A program made the translations under genes and the position numbers. Below the pieces are notes generated by a model. It was not told the DNA's origin and did no database searches. It saw only the letters and a program-made list of their open reading frames with translations. A stretch of DNA of 64,000 nt, from NCBI RefSeq assembly GCF_042650565.1, contig NZ_JBHSBH010000015.1, positions 1 through 64,000 on the forward strand. Reading direction: 5' to 3'. This document shows positions 1-7,513 of this stretch, piece by piece (the stretch's first letter is position 1; each line of letters begins with the position of its first letter). The DNA is from Nocardiopsis_B sediminis. Lineage in GTDB: Bacteria > Actinomycetota > Actinomycetes > Streptosporangiales > Streptosporangiaceae.

Positions 1-630
1 GAGATCCCCGCCGATGCGGCCGAGCACGGCATTGAGGACACCGCCCCCGAGGGCGACGGTGACACCCCGGGCGCGGGGCAGGTGAGCATCCCCGGACTCG
101 CGACCCCCGCCCCGGCGCAGTTCAGCCCGGTCGGCAAGCTGCACGTGATCATCCCGCTGGCCGCGTTGCCGAAGGAGATGGGCGGGAGCGAGTCGCGGAG
201 CCTGGGGGAGATCCCGGGGCACGGGCCGATCCTGGCAGAAGCCGCCCGGGACCTGGCCAAGGGCGCCACCTCGAAGGCCACCCGCTGGTGCTACACGGTG
301 GTCGATGAGGACGGAAACCCGGTGGCCGATGGCACCACCGCCTACCGGCCGCCACCACTACTGCGCTCGCACATCGATTCCCGGGACCGGACCTGCCGGT
401 TCCCCCACTGCAACCGCCCCGCGGTCGAGTGCGATGCCGACCACACCATGCCCCACCACCTGGGCGGGTCTACCAGCGCGGGCAACTTGGCCGCGTTGTG
501 CAGGCGGCACCACCGGTTGAAGCAAACCCCTGGGTGGAACCTGTCCCAGCCCTCCCCGGGCACCCTGGTCTGGCGCACCCCCCACAACCGCACCCACACC
601 ACCACCCGCGACCCCTACCCCAGCCAATAG
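1..630 (+). CDS. DUF222/HNH endonuclease domain protein, C-terminal part (5' end outside window)
   Basis: The frame is open from base 1, so the window holds only the last 209 residues; a GTG at 82 is internal. The C-terminus carries an HNH nuclease motif: CRFPHCNRP, then DADHTMPHHLGG, then NLAALCRRHHRLK, with paired Cys and the His-His of a zinc-stabilised beta-beta-alpha fold. This is the layout of the actinobacterial DUF222-HNH (13E12 REP) family, whose full length is usually 400-500 residues. These genes are multicopy and associated with mobile or repeated DNA; their biological role is not settled. The stop at 628-630 is followed by a 450-base gene-free stretch with repeats and a hairpin. 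Confidence 0.85.
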   Translation, partial: EIPADAAEHGIEDTAPEGDGDTPGAGQVSIPGLATPAPAQFSPVGKLHVIIPLAALPKEMGGSESRSLGEIPGHGPILAEAARDLAKGATSKATRWCYTVVDEDGNPVADGTTAYRPPPLLRSHIDSRDRTCRFPHCNRPAVECDADHTMPHHLGGSTSAGNLAALCRRHHRLKQTPGWNLSQPSPGTLVWRTPHNRTHTTTRDPYPSQ

Positions 631-845
631 CCACCGGAAGCCGGAGAGGGACCGGGGAGCCAGGGGGGAAGGGAAGAGCCCGACCCCCCGGAGATCCCGA
701 GGAAGCCGGGACACCAGGAACCGAGCCGAAGGCGAATCCATCGCCCGGGGCGGCCCCACTCCGGGAACGGAGAGAGGCCGCCCTGGACCGGGGCCCCACC
801 ACAGGAAACCCGGGACCCGACCGCAAACCCTCCCCCCACCGCCGA

Positions 846-1007
846 CCGTCGCTGCCCGCCGTAACCCCAGCCCCGCGACCACACGAACCCTCCCCGCCAC
901 CCCGGCCCCCACCCGCCGTCGCTGCCCGCTCGGACCGAAGCCACCGCACAAGCCGGATCGTCACCGCGGCCCCCAGGCCCCACACGCCGTCGCTGCCCGC
1001 CGTAACC
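846..1007 (+). repeat. Three direct copies of a 14-mer at a 70-71 bp period
   Basis: CCGTCGCTGCCCGC occurs at 846-859, 916-929 and 987-1000. Copies 1 and 3 stay identical for a further seven bases (CGTAACC). Starts are 70 and 71 bp apart and the intervening sequence is only loosely similar. This is seen directly in the sequence; no function is known to me. Confidence 0.75.
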
Positions 1008-1031
1008 GCAACCACCGACCGCCCTAACGCC

Positions 1032-1065
1032 GAGACCCCGCCATTCAGCTTCATGGCGGGGCCTC
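1032..1065. terminator. Bidirectional hairpin between HNH and DUF397 genes
   Basis: A 13-bp stem with one mismatch (1032-1044 with 1053-1065) and an 8-base loop lies between the convergent HNH (+) and DUF397 (-) genes. No T tract is present, as is usual for terminators in high-GC actinobacteria. Confidence 0.6.
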
Positions 1066-1079
1066 GATGTGATGGTGGA

Positions 1080-1259
1080 TCAAAGTGCGTCGGATCTGAC
1101 CACCCGCACGAACGCCACGAATTCCACCGGCGCCACACCGAGCACGACCTCCGCAGGGAACTTCGTGTCCCGCACGAAAACTGAAGCCGGAGTCGCGGCG
1201 ACCTCCACGCACTCCCCGCCCACCTTGCTGAAGCTCGACTTATGCCACACCGGTTCCAT
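1080..1259 (-). CDS. DUF397 domain small protein
   Basis: A 59-residue protein beginning MEPVWHKSSFSKVGG with a central ECVEVA and a later VRDTK, the standard DUF397 pattern (W-x-KSSFS, CVEVA, VRDSK). Two adjacent ATG codons are available (1262 and 1259). The second is chosen because the GAGAGG Shine-Dalgarno lies 7 nt away. The gene overlaps the 3' end of the upstream XRE gene by about 20 bp, so translation is probably coupled. DUF397 genes in Streptomyces and relatives sit beside XRE regulators and RsbW-like ATPases in WhiJ-type loci. Biochemical function is unknown. Confidence 0.85.
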   Translation of the reverse strand: MEPVWHKSSFSKVGGECVEVAATPASVFVRDTKFPAEVVLGVAPVEFVAFVRVVRSDAL

Positions 1260-2030
1260 CATCCACCCTCTCTGATATCCCAGGAACGGAATCTCCGCGC
1301 TCCCACAATTCTTCCGCGTGTTCGGTGAATCGGTCGAATGCGCCAGCATCCTGATTGCGACGCAAGTGCATCATCGGAGAATCGTGCCCGACTGCACTCG
1401 CCAGGTGAGGGGTGACGAATGCGTCGCTGTCGAAGCGGAATACCGACAGGGAGACGTGGTTAACGGCGTCCACGGGATGGCTGAAGCGCGATTCGATACC
1501 CGGCACATCATCGAGTCTCGCCAGCTCTTCCAGGGTGAGCGGATACGGGTGGAGACGGCGAGGGCCACGTCTTCGAGTTCTTCTCGCTGCCGGGCGACCT
1601 CGGAATCGGGATTACCCAGCAGAAAACGAACCCGGCAGCCGCTCGCCGCCTTCTCGCGCAGAGTCGCGTGAAAAGCGGACTGCTGGAGCCAGAGGAAGTA
1701 GTTCGTGAATCCGGCGAAGAACAGATCCCGCCGCGTTCCGGCGATCAGCTGTGCCCATGTCGAGGTCGGGCAGGCGGAACGGTAGGGGTAGACCGCGACG
1801 ACCTCACGATCCGGCCCTGTCTTGACCACCGAACGTACGGACTCGGGCCACAGCATGGCCTCACTCACCCCTAGCGCATCGCTTACGTCCACCCGATTCC
1901 GCGCATGGGGAACAAGTGCGGAATCGGGCAACCATCGTTCCACCGTTTTGGGGGTCACCCCCACTCGGGTCGCCAGCTGACGCACGGAAATATTCGCGTC
2001 CGCCATAGCGCGACGCAGCGCCGTATGCAA
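1240..2030 (-). pseudogene. XRE-type HTH regulator with C-terminal DUF5919-like domain, broken by a 1-bp frameshift
   Basis: The first frame encodes LHTALRRAMADANISVRQLA followed by TRVGVTPKTVERWL, a helix-turn-helix, then a domain ending LGNPDSEV...VALAVSTRIR. At about 1538-1542 the family sequence jumps frame. The -1 frame continues as LTLEELARLDDVPGIESRFS and then VSLSVFRFDSD...HDSPMMHLRR...EELWERG to a stop at 1240. One missing base near 1540 explains the break. The start is taken as TTG at 2030, which has GAGGTGG 5 nt upstream; ATG 2006 is the alternative. It is either a recent pseudogene or a sequencing error. Function inferred: transcriptional regulator paired with the overlapping DUF397 gene. 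Confidence 0.75.
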
Positions 2031-2273
2031 GAGAACCACCTCGGACGTTCGGGCCTTCTTGAACGCTACCGCCGTAACGGCCCTCCTGTCCTGCACTTGG
2101 GCGCTGCAATGTCCTATCCGGCCGCGAAGGATAGCCGTGCAGATCCGCCCGGAACCGGATCCGCGTCTCTGCACCGCACACGCATTTCTACCCGGTCGAT
2201 AACCCCACCTCACCGCGACCGGCGACACGAGGAAGCCGATGATCATGAATTCCCACGCCCATATTAATGTGAA
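2031..2273. other. Divergent intergenic region between XRE and ATPase genes
   Basis: About 240 bp between two divergently transcribed genes. It is less GC-rich at its right end, where TATTAAT (2263-2269) sits just upstream of the ATPase ATG and could be a -10 for a leaderless transcript. No ORF of convincing quality. Confidence 0.35.
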
Positions 2274-2717
2274 ATGTCGAAATTCAACACCCACGTCCAG
2301 GACGAGGTGATGGCGGTGGCGTACACACGGACCTTCCCGGGATGGGAGGACCAGATCCGGCAGGCGCGCCACTGGACCGAACGCGTGCTGGCCACGCACA
2401 GCGCGTTCGGTATCCCCGATGACACCGTCGCCGCCGCCGTGCTGCTCGTCTCCGAAGCCACCACCAACGCCGTCCGTCACACCGCGAGCGGGCGCGGCGG
2501 GGTGTTCACCCTGCGGCTGGAGGTCGGGCGCGGGCGCATCGCGGGGCCGCGTTTGACGGCGGGGGATGAAGAGGACCCTGGCTCTTTCGGAGGAAAGCAC
2601 GAGGCCCGCCCTCGCTTCGCGCGCGGGCGGGCCTCGTTCGGACCGCGGGGACGTGGCGTCCCGTTGCTTCCTACGGGCGGATGGCCGAGTGGAAGTTGGT
2701 CCGGTAGTAGTCGTTGA
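2274..2717 (+). pseudogene. RsbW-like ATP-binding (HATPase_c_2) protein, 3'-truncated
   Basis: Residues 1-82 match the actinobacterial RsbW/SpoIIAB-like ATPase family: YTRTFPGWEDQIRQARHW, then LLVSEATTNAVRHTASGRGG (the N box) and a beta strand LRLEVGRGR. The family then needs a G1 box (D-x-G-x-G) and about 50 more residues. Here the frame runs into unrelated sequence antisense to the next gene's terminator, and no other frame supplies the missing half. ATG 2274 is used; ATG 2310 is a plausible alternative because relatives begin near M-A-x-x-YTRTFPG. Intact members act as anti-sigma or partner ATPases, but this one should not bind ATP normally. Confidence 0.7.
2600..2636 (-). terminator. Terminator hairpin downstream of NlpC/P60 gene 1
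   Basis: A perfect 12-bp stem (2600-2611 with 2625-2636) with a 13-base loop, 35 bp past the stop of the minus-strand hydrolase gene. It lies inside the open frame of the truncated ATPase, supporting the view that this part of the frame is not coding. Confidence 0.75.
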
Positions 2718-3687
2718 GCGGAACCTCGGCAACCGGCTTGGACGGGTTGGAGGCGTGGACCATGTTCCCGTTGCCGACGTACATGCCCACGTGGTCGGGA
2801 CCGTCGTAGAAGAAGATCAGGTCGCCGGGCTGCAAGTCGTCCCAGGCGACCGATGTGCCGGCGTTGACCTGGTCGTAGGTGACCCGCGGCAGGCTCACGC
2901 CGGCTTCGCGCCAGGCGGCCTGCACCAGGCTGGAGCAGTCCCACACGTCGGGGCCGTTGGCGCCGAGGCTGTAGGAGTCGCCGATCTGGGCGTAGATGAA
3001 GTCCAGCGCCACCTTGGCATCGCCCGAGGCGTCCCCCGTGTAGGAGGAACCCGACGAGCCGTTGCCGACGGGCGAGACACCTGAGGTGGCGTCGGCCTGC
3101 TCCTCGGCGGTCAGGTCGTCGAGGACCGTCTGCTGCTCGTCGATCTTGTCCTCGGCGTCGGCCTTGGCCTGCTCGGCTTCGTCGAGCTTGTCGGCCGCGT
3201 CCTGCTCGGTCGCCTCGGCCTCGCTGGTGAGTTCGTCGAGGGTGTCCTGCTGGTCGACGTAGTTCGCCAGCGTGTTCTGCTGATTCTGCGACAGGTAGCC
3301 GAGGTCGGCCGCCTGGAGCAGCACTTCCTCGGGACCCGACGAGCTGAACAGGTAGGCCGGCGAGCTGTAGTCGGAGCCGGTGTAGGCGGCGTGGGCCAGC
3401 TGGGCGATGTCGCCCTGCATCTCACCGAGGGCGTCCTCGATGTCCTGCTGGTCGGCCTCCAGGTCGTCGAGCTTCTCCTGGGCGGCGTCGTGGTCCTGCT
3501 TGGCCTGGTTGTAGGCCTCGGCGAGCTCGGCGTACTCCTGCTCGAGCTGCTCGATTTCGTCGCGGACCTCGTCGGCGGTGGGGTCCGCGCTGGCGACGCC
3601 GGTGGACATCACAAGTGCGCCGAGGGCAACGAAGCCAACGGTCGCGATATGCCGGCGGTACGAGCCACGTTCATGGCGTTCATCCAC
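2671..3687 (-). CDS. Secreted NlpC/P60 peptidoglycan hydrolase with coiled-coil domain (1)
   Basis: A 338-residue exported protein. It has a basic N-region and hydrophobic signal peptide ending ...STGVASA/DPT, then a long Glu/Gln/Asp-rich coiled coil (about residues 35-210), a Gly/Ser linker and a C-terminal NlpC/P60 domain. The catalytic Cys lies in DVWDCSSLVQAAW, with His in DHVGMYVGNG and a downstream MVHA. RipA/RipC-type D,L-endopeptidases with this layout cleave the peptide stem at cell separation. GTG 3687 is chosen over ATG 3711 because the riboswitch helix ends at 3715, leaving AGAAAGG as ribosome-binding site. The neighbour at 4168-5157 is a paralogue in the same orientation. Confidence 0.9.
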   Translation of the reverse strand: MDERHERGSYRRHIATVGFVALGALVMSTGVASADPTADEVRDEIEQLEQEYAELAEAYNQAKQDHDAAQEKLDDLEADQQDIEDALGEMQGDIAQLAHAAYTGSDYSSPAYLFSSSGPEEVLLQAADLGYLSQNQQNTLANYVDQQDTLDELTSEAEATEQDAADKLDEAEQAKADAEDKIDEQQTVLDDLTAEEQADATSGVSPVGNGSSGSSYTGDASGDAKVALDFIYAQIGDSYSLGANGPDVWDCSSLVQAAWREAGVSLPRVTYDQVNAGTSVAWDDLQPGDLIFFYDGPDHVGMYVGNGNMVHASNPSKPVAEVPLNDYYRTNFHSAIRP

Positions 3688-3713
3688 GATGGTGGCACAC
3701 CTTTCTGCCATGG

Positions 3714-3886
3714 TCCGCCTACCGGATGCGGGTGCGGGCGGGGCAGGGCCCCGTGGCCAGGCGCCGAGATGCGCGTGGCGGCTGCTCACCCGGAAACCTT
3801 CCGAACAGGCGGACCGGGGGGCCGCCCGGGGGTTTTCCGGTCTCCGCGCTGCCGGACAGGGGATGTGCGGCGCGGAGTTCGGCGGG
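3714..3886 (-). promoter_or_regulatory. Probable cyclic-di-AMP (ydaO/yuaA-type) riboswitch
   Basis: In the 5' UTR of the first NlpC/P60 gene. Read on the minus strand it has CCGCCGAACTCC at its start, GGAGACCGG, then TTTCCGGGTGAGCAGCC, GGGGCCCTGCC, and a closing CCGGTAGGCGG whose GGCGG (3715-3719) pairs with CCGCC (3881-3885). These blocks, in this order, match the actinobacterial c-di-AMP riboswitch as I remember it, which commonly precedes rpf and NlpC/P60 cell-wall genes and turns expression off when c-di-AMP is high. The match is by eye; a covariance-model search was not possible. Confidence 0.6.
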
Positions 3887-3940
3887 AGCGGGACGCCGCC
3901 ATCTGGTGATGGCGAGTTCGACGACCGCGCTCGGCGACGA

Positions 3941-3970
3941 ACACTAGTGCATCCCGGGTCCCACACTCAA
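3941..3970 (-). promoter_or_regulatory. Sigma-70-type promoter for NlpC/P60 gene 1
   Basis: TTGAGT (3965-3970) and TAGTGT (3941-3946), separated by 18 bp, on the minus strand and about 50 bp before the riboswitch. It gives a leader of roughly 245 nt containing the riboswitch. Confidence 0.55.
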
Positions 3971-4048
3971 CCGTTTCGTTACCATATTCCGGGGTTTACG
4001 GATTTGTCCCGATCCAGGTTTCGGTCCGTCCCCACGTGACCGCGCACG

Positions 4049-4101
4049 AAAAAGCCCGCGCCGCCCGGCCTCCGGCGTTGGCCGGAGGGGGCGGCGCGGG
4101 C
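4049..4101 (-). terminator. Rho-independent terminator of NlpC/P60 gene 2
   Basis: A strong GC-rich stem (4054-4065 with 4090-4101), extended by an inner stem (4070-4076 with 4081-4087), followed on the minus strand by TTTTT (4049-4053). This is the most classical terminator in the window and lies 67 bp past the stop of the 4168-5157 gene. Confidence 0.9.
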
Positions 4102-4167
4102 ACGCCGTGACCGGCGCGTGTGACGTTGGACTCCGCGGCACGACGCCGCGGGCGGGTCGGCGGACCG

Positions 4168-5157
4168 CTACGGACGGACGCCGTACATGAACTGTCCGTC
4201 CCAGTACCCCGCCAGCGGAACGACCTCGACGTTCTTGCCGGTGCGCGGCGCGTGGATCATCTGGCCGTTGCCGACGTAGAGGCCGTCGTGGCCCAGGTCG
4301 CTGAAGAAGAGGATGTCGCCGGGCTGGAGGGCGTCGCGGCTGATCTGCGGCCCGGCCTCGGCCTGGCCGTAGGTGGTGCGGGGCAGGCTCACGCCCGCGG
4401 CTTCCCAGGCGCGCATGACCAGGCCCGAGCAGTCGTAGCCGTCGGGGCCGGCCGCGCCGTAGACGTAGGGGGTGCCGAGCTTGGAGTAGGCGAAGTCGAG
4501 CGCCGCCGCGGCGCTGCCGGACGCGGAGCCGGTGTAGGAGCCGCCGACGTCGCTGCCCGCGGTCGCGGGGTCGGCGTCGGGGAACTGGGCGAGCAGCTCT
4601 TCCTGCTCGGCGATGGCCTCCTCGACCTCGTCCTTCTTCTCCTCGGCCTCGTCGAACACGTCTTGCGCGTCGGCGAGCGCCTGGTCGGCCTCGTCCTTGA
4701 GCTGGAAGAGCCGCTCGGAGGAGTCGCCGAACTCGTCGAGCCTGGCCTTCTGGCTGTCGGAGAGGTAGGAGATGTCGGCCGACTGGTCGAGCAGGTCCTC
4801 GGGGTTCTCGACGGTCAGCACGGTGCTGGGGGCGTTGAGGTCGTTGCCCTTGTAGGCGGCGCTGGCGAACCCGGCGACCTCCTCGCGGAGCCCGTCGTAC
4901 CTGTCCTGCTCGTCGCCGACCTCGGCCTCGAGCTCGTCGGCCTTCTCTTCGGCGGCCTCGTACTGCTCCTTGGCGTCGTTGTACTCGTCGACGATCTGGC
5001 CGGCCTCTTGGTTGAGCTCGTCGAGACGGTCCTCGACCTCATCCTGAGTCGGCTCGGCGTAGGCGACCCCGGAGGGCAGGATCAAGCCGCCGGCCGCGAC
5101 GACCCCGAGACCGGTCGCAATCCGGTGGGCCGTGCGCCGACCACCTCTACTCGCCAT
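4168..5157 (-). CDS. Secreted NlpC/P60 peptidoglycan hydrolase with coiled-coil domain (2)
   Basis: A 329-residue paralogue of the preceding hydrolase: arginine-rich N-terminus (MASRGGRRTAHRIATG), hydrophobic signal segment ending near SGVAYA, Glu/Asp-rich coiled coil (about 35-205) and C-terminal NlpC/P60 domain. The catalytic Cys is in DGYDCSGLVMRAW, with His in GHDGLYVGNG and MIHAPR. Predicted to be a secreted D,L-endopeptidase acting on stem peptides, with the coiled coil mediating binding or autoinhibition. ATG 5157 is preceded by AAAAGGAGC. It has its own promoter and terminator, so it is transcribed separately from its neighbour. I see no clear c-di-AMP riboswitch in its roughly 260-nt leader. 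Confidence 0.9.
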   Translation of the reverse strand: MASRGGRRTAHRIATGLGVVAAGGLILPSGVAYAEPTQDEVEDRLDELNQEAGQIVDEYNDAKEQYEAAEEKADELEAEVGDEQDRYDGLREEVAGFASAAYKGNDLNAPSTVLTVENPEDLLDQSADISYLSDSQKARLDEFGDSSERLFQLKDEADQALADAQDVFDEAEEKKDEVEEAIAEQEELLAQFPDADPATAGSDVGGSYTGSASGSAAAALDFAYSKLGTPYVYGAAGPDGYDCSGLVMRAWEAAGVSLPRTTYGQAEAGPQISRDALQPGDILFFSDLGHDGLYVGNGQMIHAPRTGKNVEVVPLAGYWDGQFMYGVRP

Positions 5158-5675
5158 GGCGGTCCACGCTCCTTTTACGTCAGTGCACATACGGGGATGG
5201 GGGGATCGGGGGTCGGCACCCACGGCGCAGCAGCACACACGGACCGGGGAGCGGGGACCGCGGTCGCGGTGCGTCACCGGGAACCGTGTGACGCGGCAGC
5301 ACGACCGCGTCGCCCCTGAGGTCAGGGGACTTCCCGCGTACCGGCCGAGGGCCGGCGGCCGGGGGGTGCGCCGTGGTTCGGACGCAATTCGGCCTTATAG
5401 CGGGAAGCCGATCAAGCTCCGGATAGAACCTAGCGGACCGGTCCCGGCTCCTCAACCGGGGCAGCGGATCCCCTTCGCCACTCGGCGAGATCACACGGGC
5501 ATCGCCGCTGCCCCGGGACAGGCCGCACATCTCATCACGAATCGGTCACATCGGCCCCGTGGGGCTCAGGCGCGGTCGCTGGACCGTTCCCGGAGTGCTA
5601 TCCGGGAGCCTCCGGTCGGCGCGGTGCCAACGTGAAGAGGTGCCGATGTGAGGACCGGACGCCGGCCCGGTGCCG
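5158..5675. other. Long 5' leader of NlpC/P60 gene 2 and downstream region of NYN gene
   Basis: It holds the promoter at 5427-5455 and, in the leader, a small palindrome CCCCTG-ACCT-CAGGGG (minus strand, 5313-5328). Between the promoter and 5675 there is an inverted repeat TCCCGGA-6-TCCGGGA (5588-5607), a possible weak terminator for the NYN gene, and an imperfect tandem repeat (GTGCCAACGTGA and GTGCCGATGTGA, 5624-5650). No ORF is convincing. Confidence 0.5.
5427..5455 (-). promoter_or_regulatory. Sigma-70-type promoter for NlpC/P60 gene 2
   Basis: TTGAGG (5450-5455), 17-bp spacer and TAGGTT (5427-5432) on the minus strand, in the usual actinobacterial housekeeping pattern. It implies a leader of about 260 nt. 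Confidence 0.6.
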
Positions 5676-7016
5676 CTACCCCGGCGCCTCCAACCGGCGC
5701 AGCAGCAGCGCCGACGCGACCGTGCGGGCGCCCTCGCGGCGCACCGCCGCGATGATCTCCTTGTCGGAGGTGACCACGGCCAGCGGGCGCCCCCGCGGCT
5801 CCGCCCGCACCAGGCGGACGATCAGCTCGTCGGCGGTCTCGCCGGGGTCGCTGAACAGCAGCCGGACGCGCCGCGTCGCCGCGAGGACCGGCGGGGTGTC
5901 GACATCGGCGCCGTCGAACACGCAAGTGATCTCGGCTTTGGTGCGGCTGGCCAGCCCTTCAAGGGAGGCCAGCAGCCTGCTGCGCTGGTCGGCCAGCGGC
6001 AGCGTGCCGTACCCGGTCTTGGTGACGTTGTAGCCGTCGACGAGGATGTGGATCCGCGGCAGCATGAGCAGCTGGTCGACCAGTCCGGGGTCGTCGTCGG
6101 GCAGCCCGCCGCCGGGCGTTCCGGCGCGCACCCGGCGGCCGTCGGTGACCAGGTCGGCCGGGTTCTCGATCGACGTGGGCAGGGCCAGCTCGCGGCGCAG
6201 GCCGTGCGAGGCGTCCAGCAGCACGTCGAGCAGGACCCGCACGCGCGCCTCCTCCACGCTGCGCCCGGCGCGGGCCGCCCGGCGCGCGTTCTCGACCTGC
6301 GCCTCGGCCGCGGCAAGGCGGTTGCGCAACCGGCGGTTCTCCGCCTCCACGGAACTGACCTGGTTGGTCGTCGTGGCACTGCGGTCCGCCGCCTCCGCGA
6401 TCGCCTGCTCGGCCCCCTCGACGGCCTCCTTGGCGCGCTGACGCTCACTGTGGATCCTGCGGCGCAGGTCGGCGATGGTGCCGCGCTGCTCGCGCAGCTG
6501 CCCGCGCAGCCGCAGGACCTCCTCGCGGTGGCCGGCCACCGCCTCGTCGAGCCGCCGCCGCAGGTCGGCGATCGCCTCGGCCGCCTCGTCGGCCTCCTTC
6601 ACCTCCTCGCGGCGGTCGAGCTCGTCGTGGACGCGCTCGACGATCTCCTGCCAGCCCGGCGGGCGGATCAGGTAGCCCGCGGCGGCGACGGCGATCGGGT
6701 CGGCCGCCGGCGGCACCACCCCGTTGCGCAGCCCTTCGGCGAGCTCAGGCCACACCTGCTCGACCCGCTCGGCCACGCGGGCGCGGAACGCCGGGTCGGT
6801 CTCGAGCTGGGCGGCGATCTGCGGCCCGGCGAGCCGGGCACGCCGACGCGGCTCGAACCTGGCCACTCTGCGCAGCGCCGGCGGGAGGTCGGTGACGCGC
6901 AGGCCGCCGAGCACATCGGACCCGTAGTCGATGACCCGGGCGCGGACGGCCTCGGGCAGCGGGCGGCGCAGCGGCTCCTCGTCCGGAGGGGGTGTCGTAT
7001 CGGAGCCGGAACTCAT
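5676..7016 (-). CDS. NYN (PIN-like) ribonuclease-domain protein with coiled coil
   Basis: A 446-residue protein. The N-terminal 130 residues are helical and basic (RRVARFEPRRRARLAG), followed by a long Arg/Glu coiled coil (about 150-270). The C-terminus is a NYN/YacP-type domain with acidic residues in ILVDGYNVTKTGY, CVFDGADVD, FSDPGETADELI and VVTSDKEI. NYN domains are PIN-like metal-dependent nucleases acting on RNA; no substrate is known here. Start ATG 7016 overlaps the upstream gene's stop by 4 bp, so the two are co-translated. Confidence 0.85.
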   Translation of the reverse strand: MSSGSDTTPPPDEEPLRRPLPEAVRARVIDYGSDVLGGLRVTDLPPALRRVARFEPRRRARLAGPQIAAQLETDPAFRARVAERVEQVWPELAEGLRNGVVPPAADPIAVAAAGYLIRPPGWQEIVERVHDELDRREEVKEADEAAEAIADLRRRLDEAVAGHREEVLRLRGQLREQRGTIADLRRRIHSERQRAKEAVEGAEQAIAEAADRSATTTNQVSSVEAENRRLRNRLAAAEAQVENARRAARAGRSVEEARVRVLLDVLLDASHGLRRELALPTSIENPADLVTDGRRVRAGTPGGGLPDDDPGLVDQLLMLPRIHILVDGYNVTKTGYGTLPLADQRSRLLASLEGLASRTKAEITCVFDGADVDTPPVLAATRRVRLLFSDPGETADELIVRLVRAEPRGRPLAVVTSDKEIIAAVRREGARTVASALLLRRLEAPG

Positions 7017-7285
7017 GCCCGCTCCGCGCCGCTTCCGGCCGCGCCGTCCTGCTCGGCCGCGGGCCGGTCGATGACCTCGACGGCGTCCACGGCATTGCAC
7101 CAGCGGCAGCGCACCTGCTCGACCGTTTCGGAGAGGACTTCGCTCTCCTCCACCCGGCTCGCGCCGGAGAGGTCGACGTGCAGGTAATCCCGCGACCGCA
7201 CGCTGCGCGTGACGTCGAACCGGGTGAGGTTCCCGCACTGGGTGCACCGCCACCGCTGGGTATCGGACGGCACCGAAATACTCAC
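7013..7285 (-). CDS. Small zinc-ribbon-like protein
   Basis: A 90-residue protein with two Cys pairs, RCTQCGN near residue 15 and VRCRWCNAV near residue 60, consistent with one treble-clef or zinc-ribbon metal site. The C-terminal tail is acidic and Ala/Gly-rich. GTG 7285 is preceded by GAAGGAGG at 8 nt. Its stop overlaps the start of the NYN nuclease-like gene by 4 bp, which suggests a shared process, possibly RNA binding or turnover (inference). I do not recognise a named family. Confidence 0.75.
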   Translation of the reverse strand: MSISVPSDTQRWRCTQCGNLTRFDVTRSVRSRDYLHVDLSGASRVEESEVLSETVEQVRCRWCNAVDAVEVIDRPAAEQDGAAGSGAERA

Positions 7286-7501
7286 TGTCCGGTCCTCCTT
7301 CGTCTTTCCATCAAAACTAGTGCTGAGCACGGCGAACGGCCCGGGTAACACGGCTGCGGCCCGCGCCGCCCCCGGGCCCGGTCCAGCCCCGTGAGGTGGG
7401 AGCCATCTTTCCATGCGGAGGGGCGGCCGGACCGGTCGTGGGGTATCGGAGCTGGTGAGCACGGGGATAGGCCCGCGACCTGGACCGTCGGCACCCCCGT
7501 T

Positions 7502-7507
7502 TACCCT
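7502..7507 (+). promoter_or_regulatory. -10 element for leaderless DnaQ/UvrC-like gene
   Basis: TACCCT ends 6 nt before GTG 7514, the spacing at which transcription would begin on the start codon. No ribosome-binding site lies in between. No strong -35 is seen. Confidence 0.5.
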
Positions 7508-7513
7508 TGCGGG

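Larger units (their letters stand above)
631..1079. other. Gene-free stretch downstream of HNH gene
   Basis: Very C-rich on the + strand. Long open frames run through it on both strands but have no protein-like composition and no ribosome-binding site. It contains three spaced copies of a 14-mer (846-1000) and a hairpin at 1032-1065, both listed separately. Nothing else is recognisable. Confidence 0.6.

Noticed and set aside
429..1184. Long + strand frame (251 codons) across the gene-free stretch
   Set aside because: Begins inside the HNH gene in another frame, has Pro/Arg-rich random composition and crosses the hairpin and repeats; no ribosome site.
5158..5426. c-di-AMP riboswitch in the leader of the second NlpC/P60 gene
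   Set aside because: The motif blocks clear in the first leader (GGGTGA, GGTAGGCGG closing helix) are not found here.
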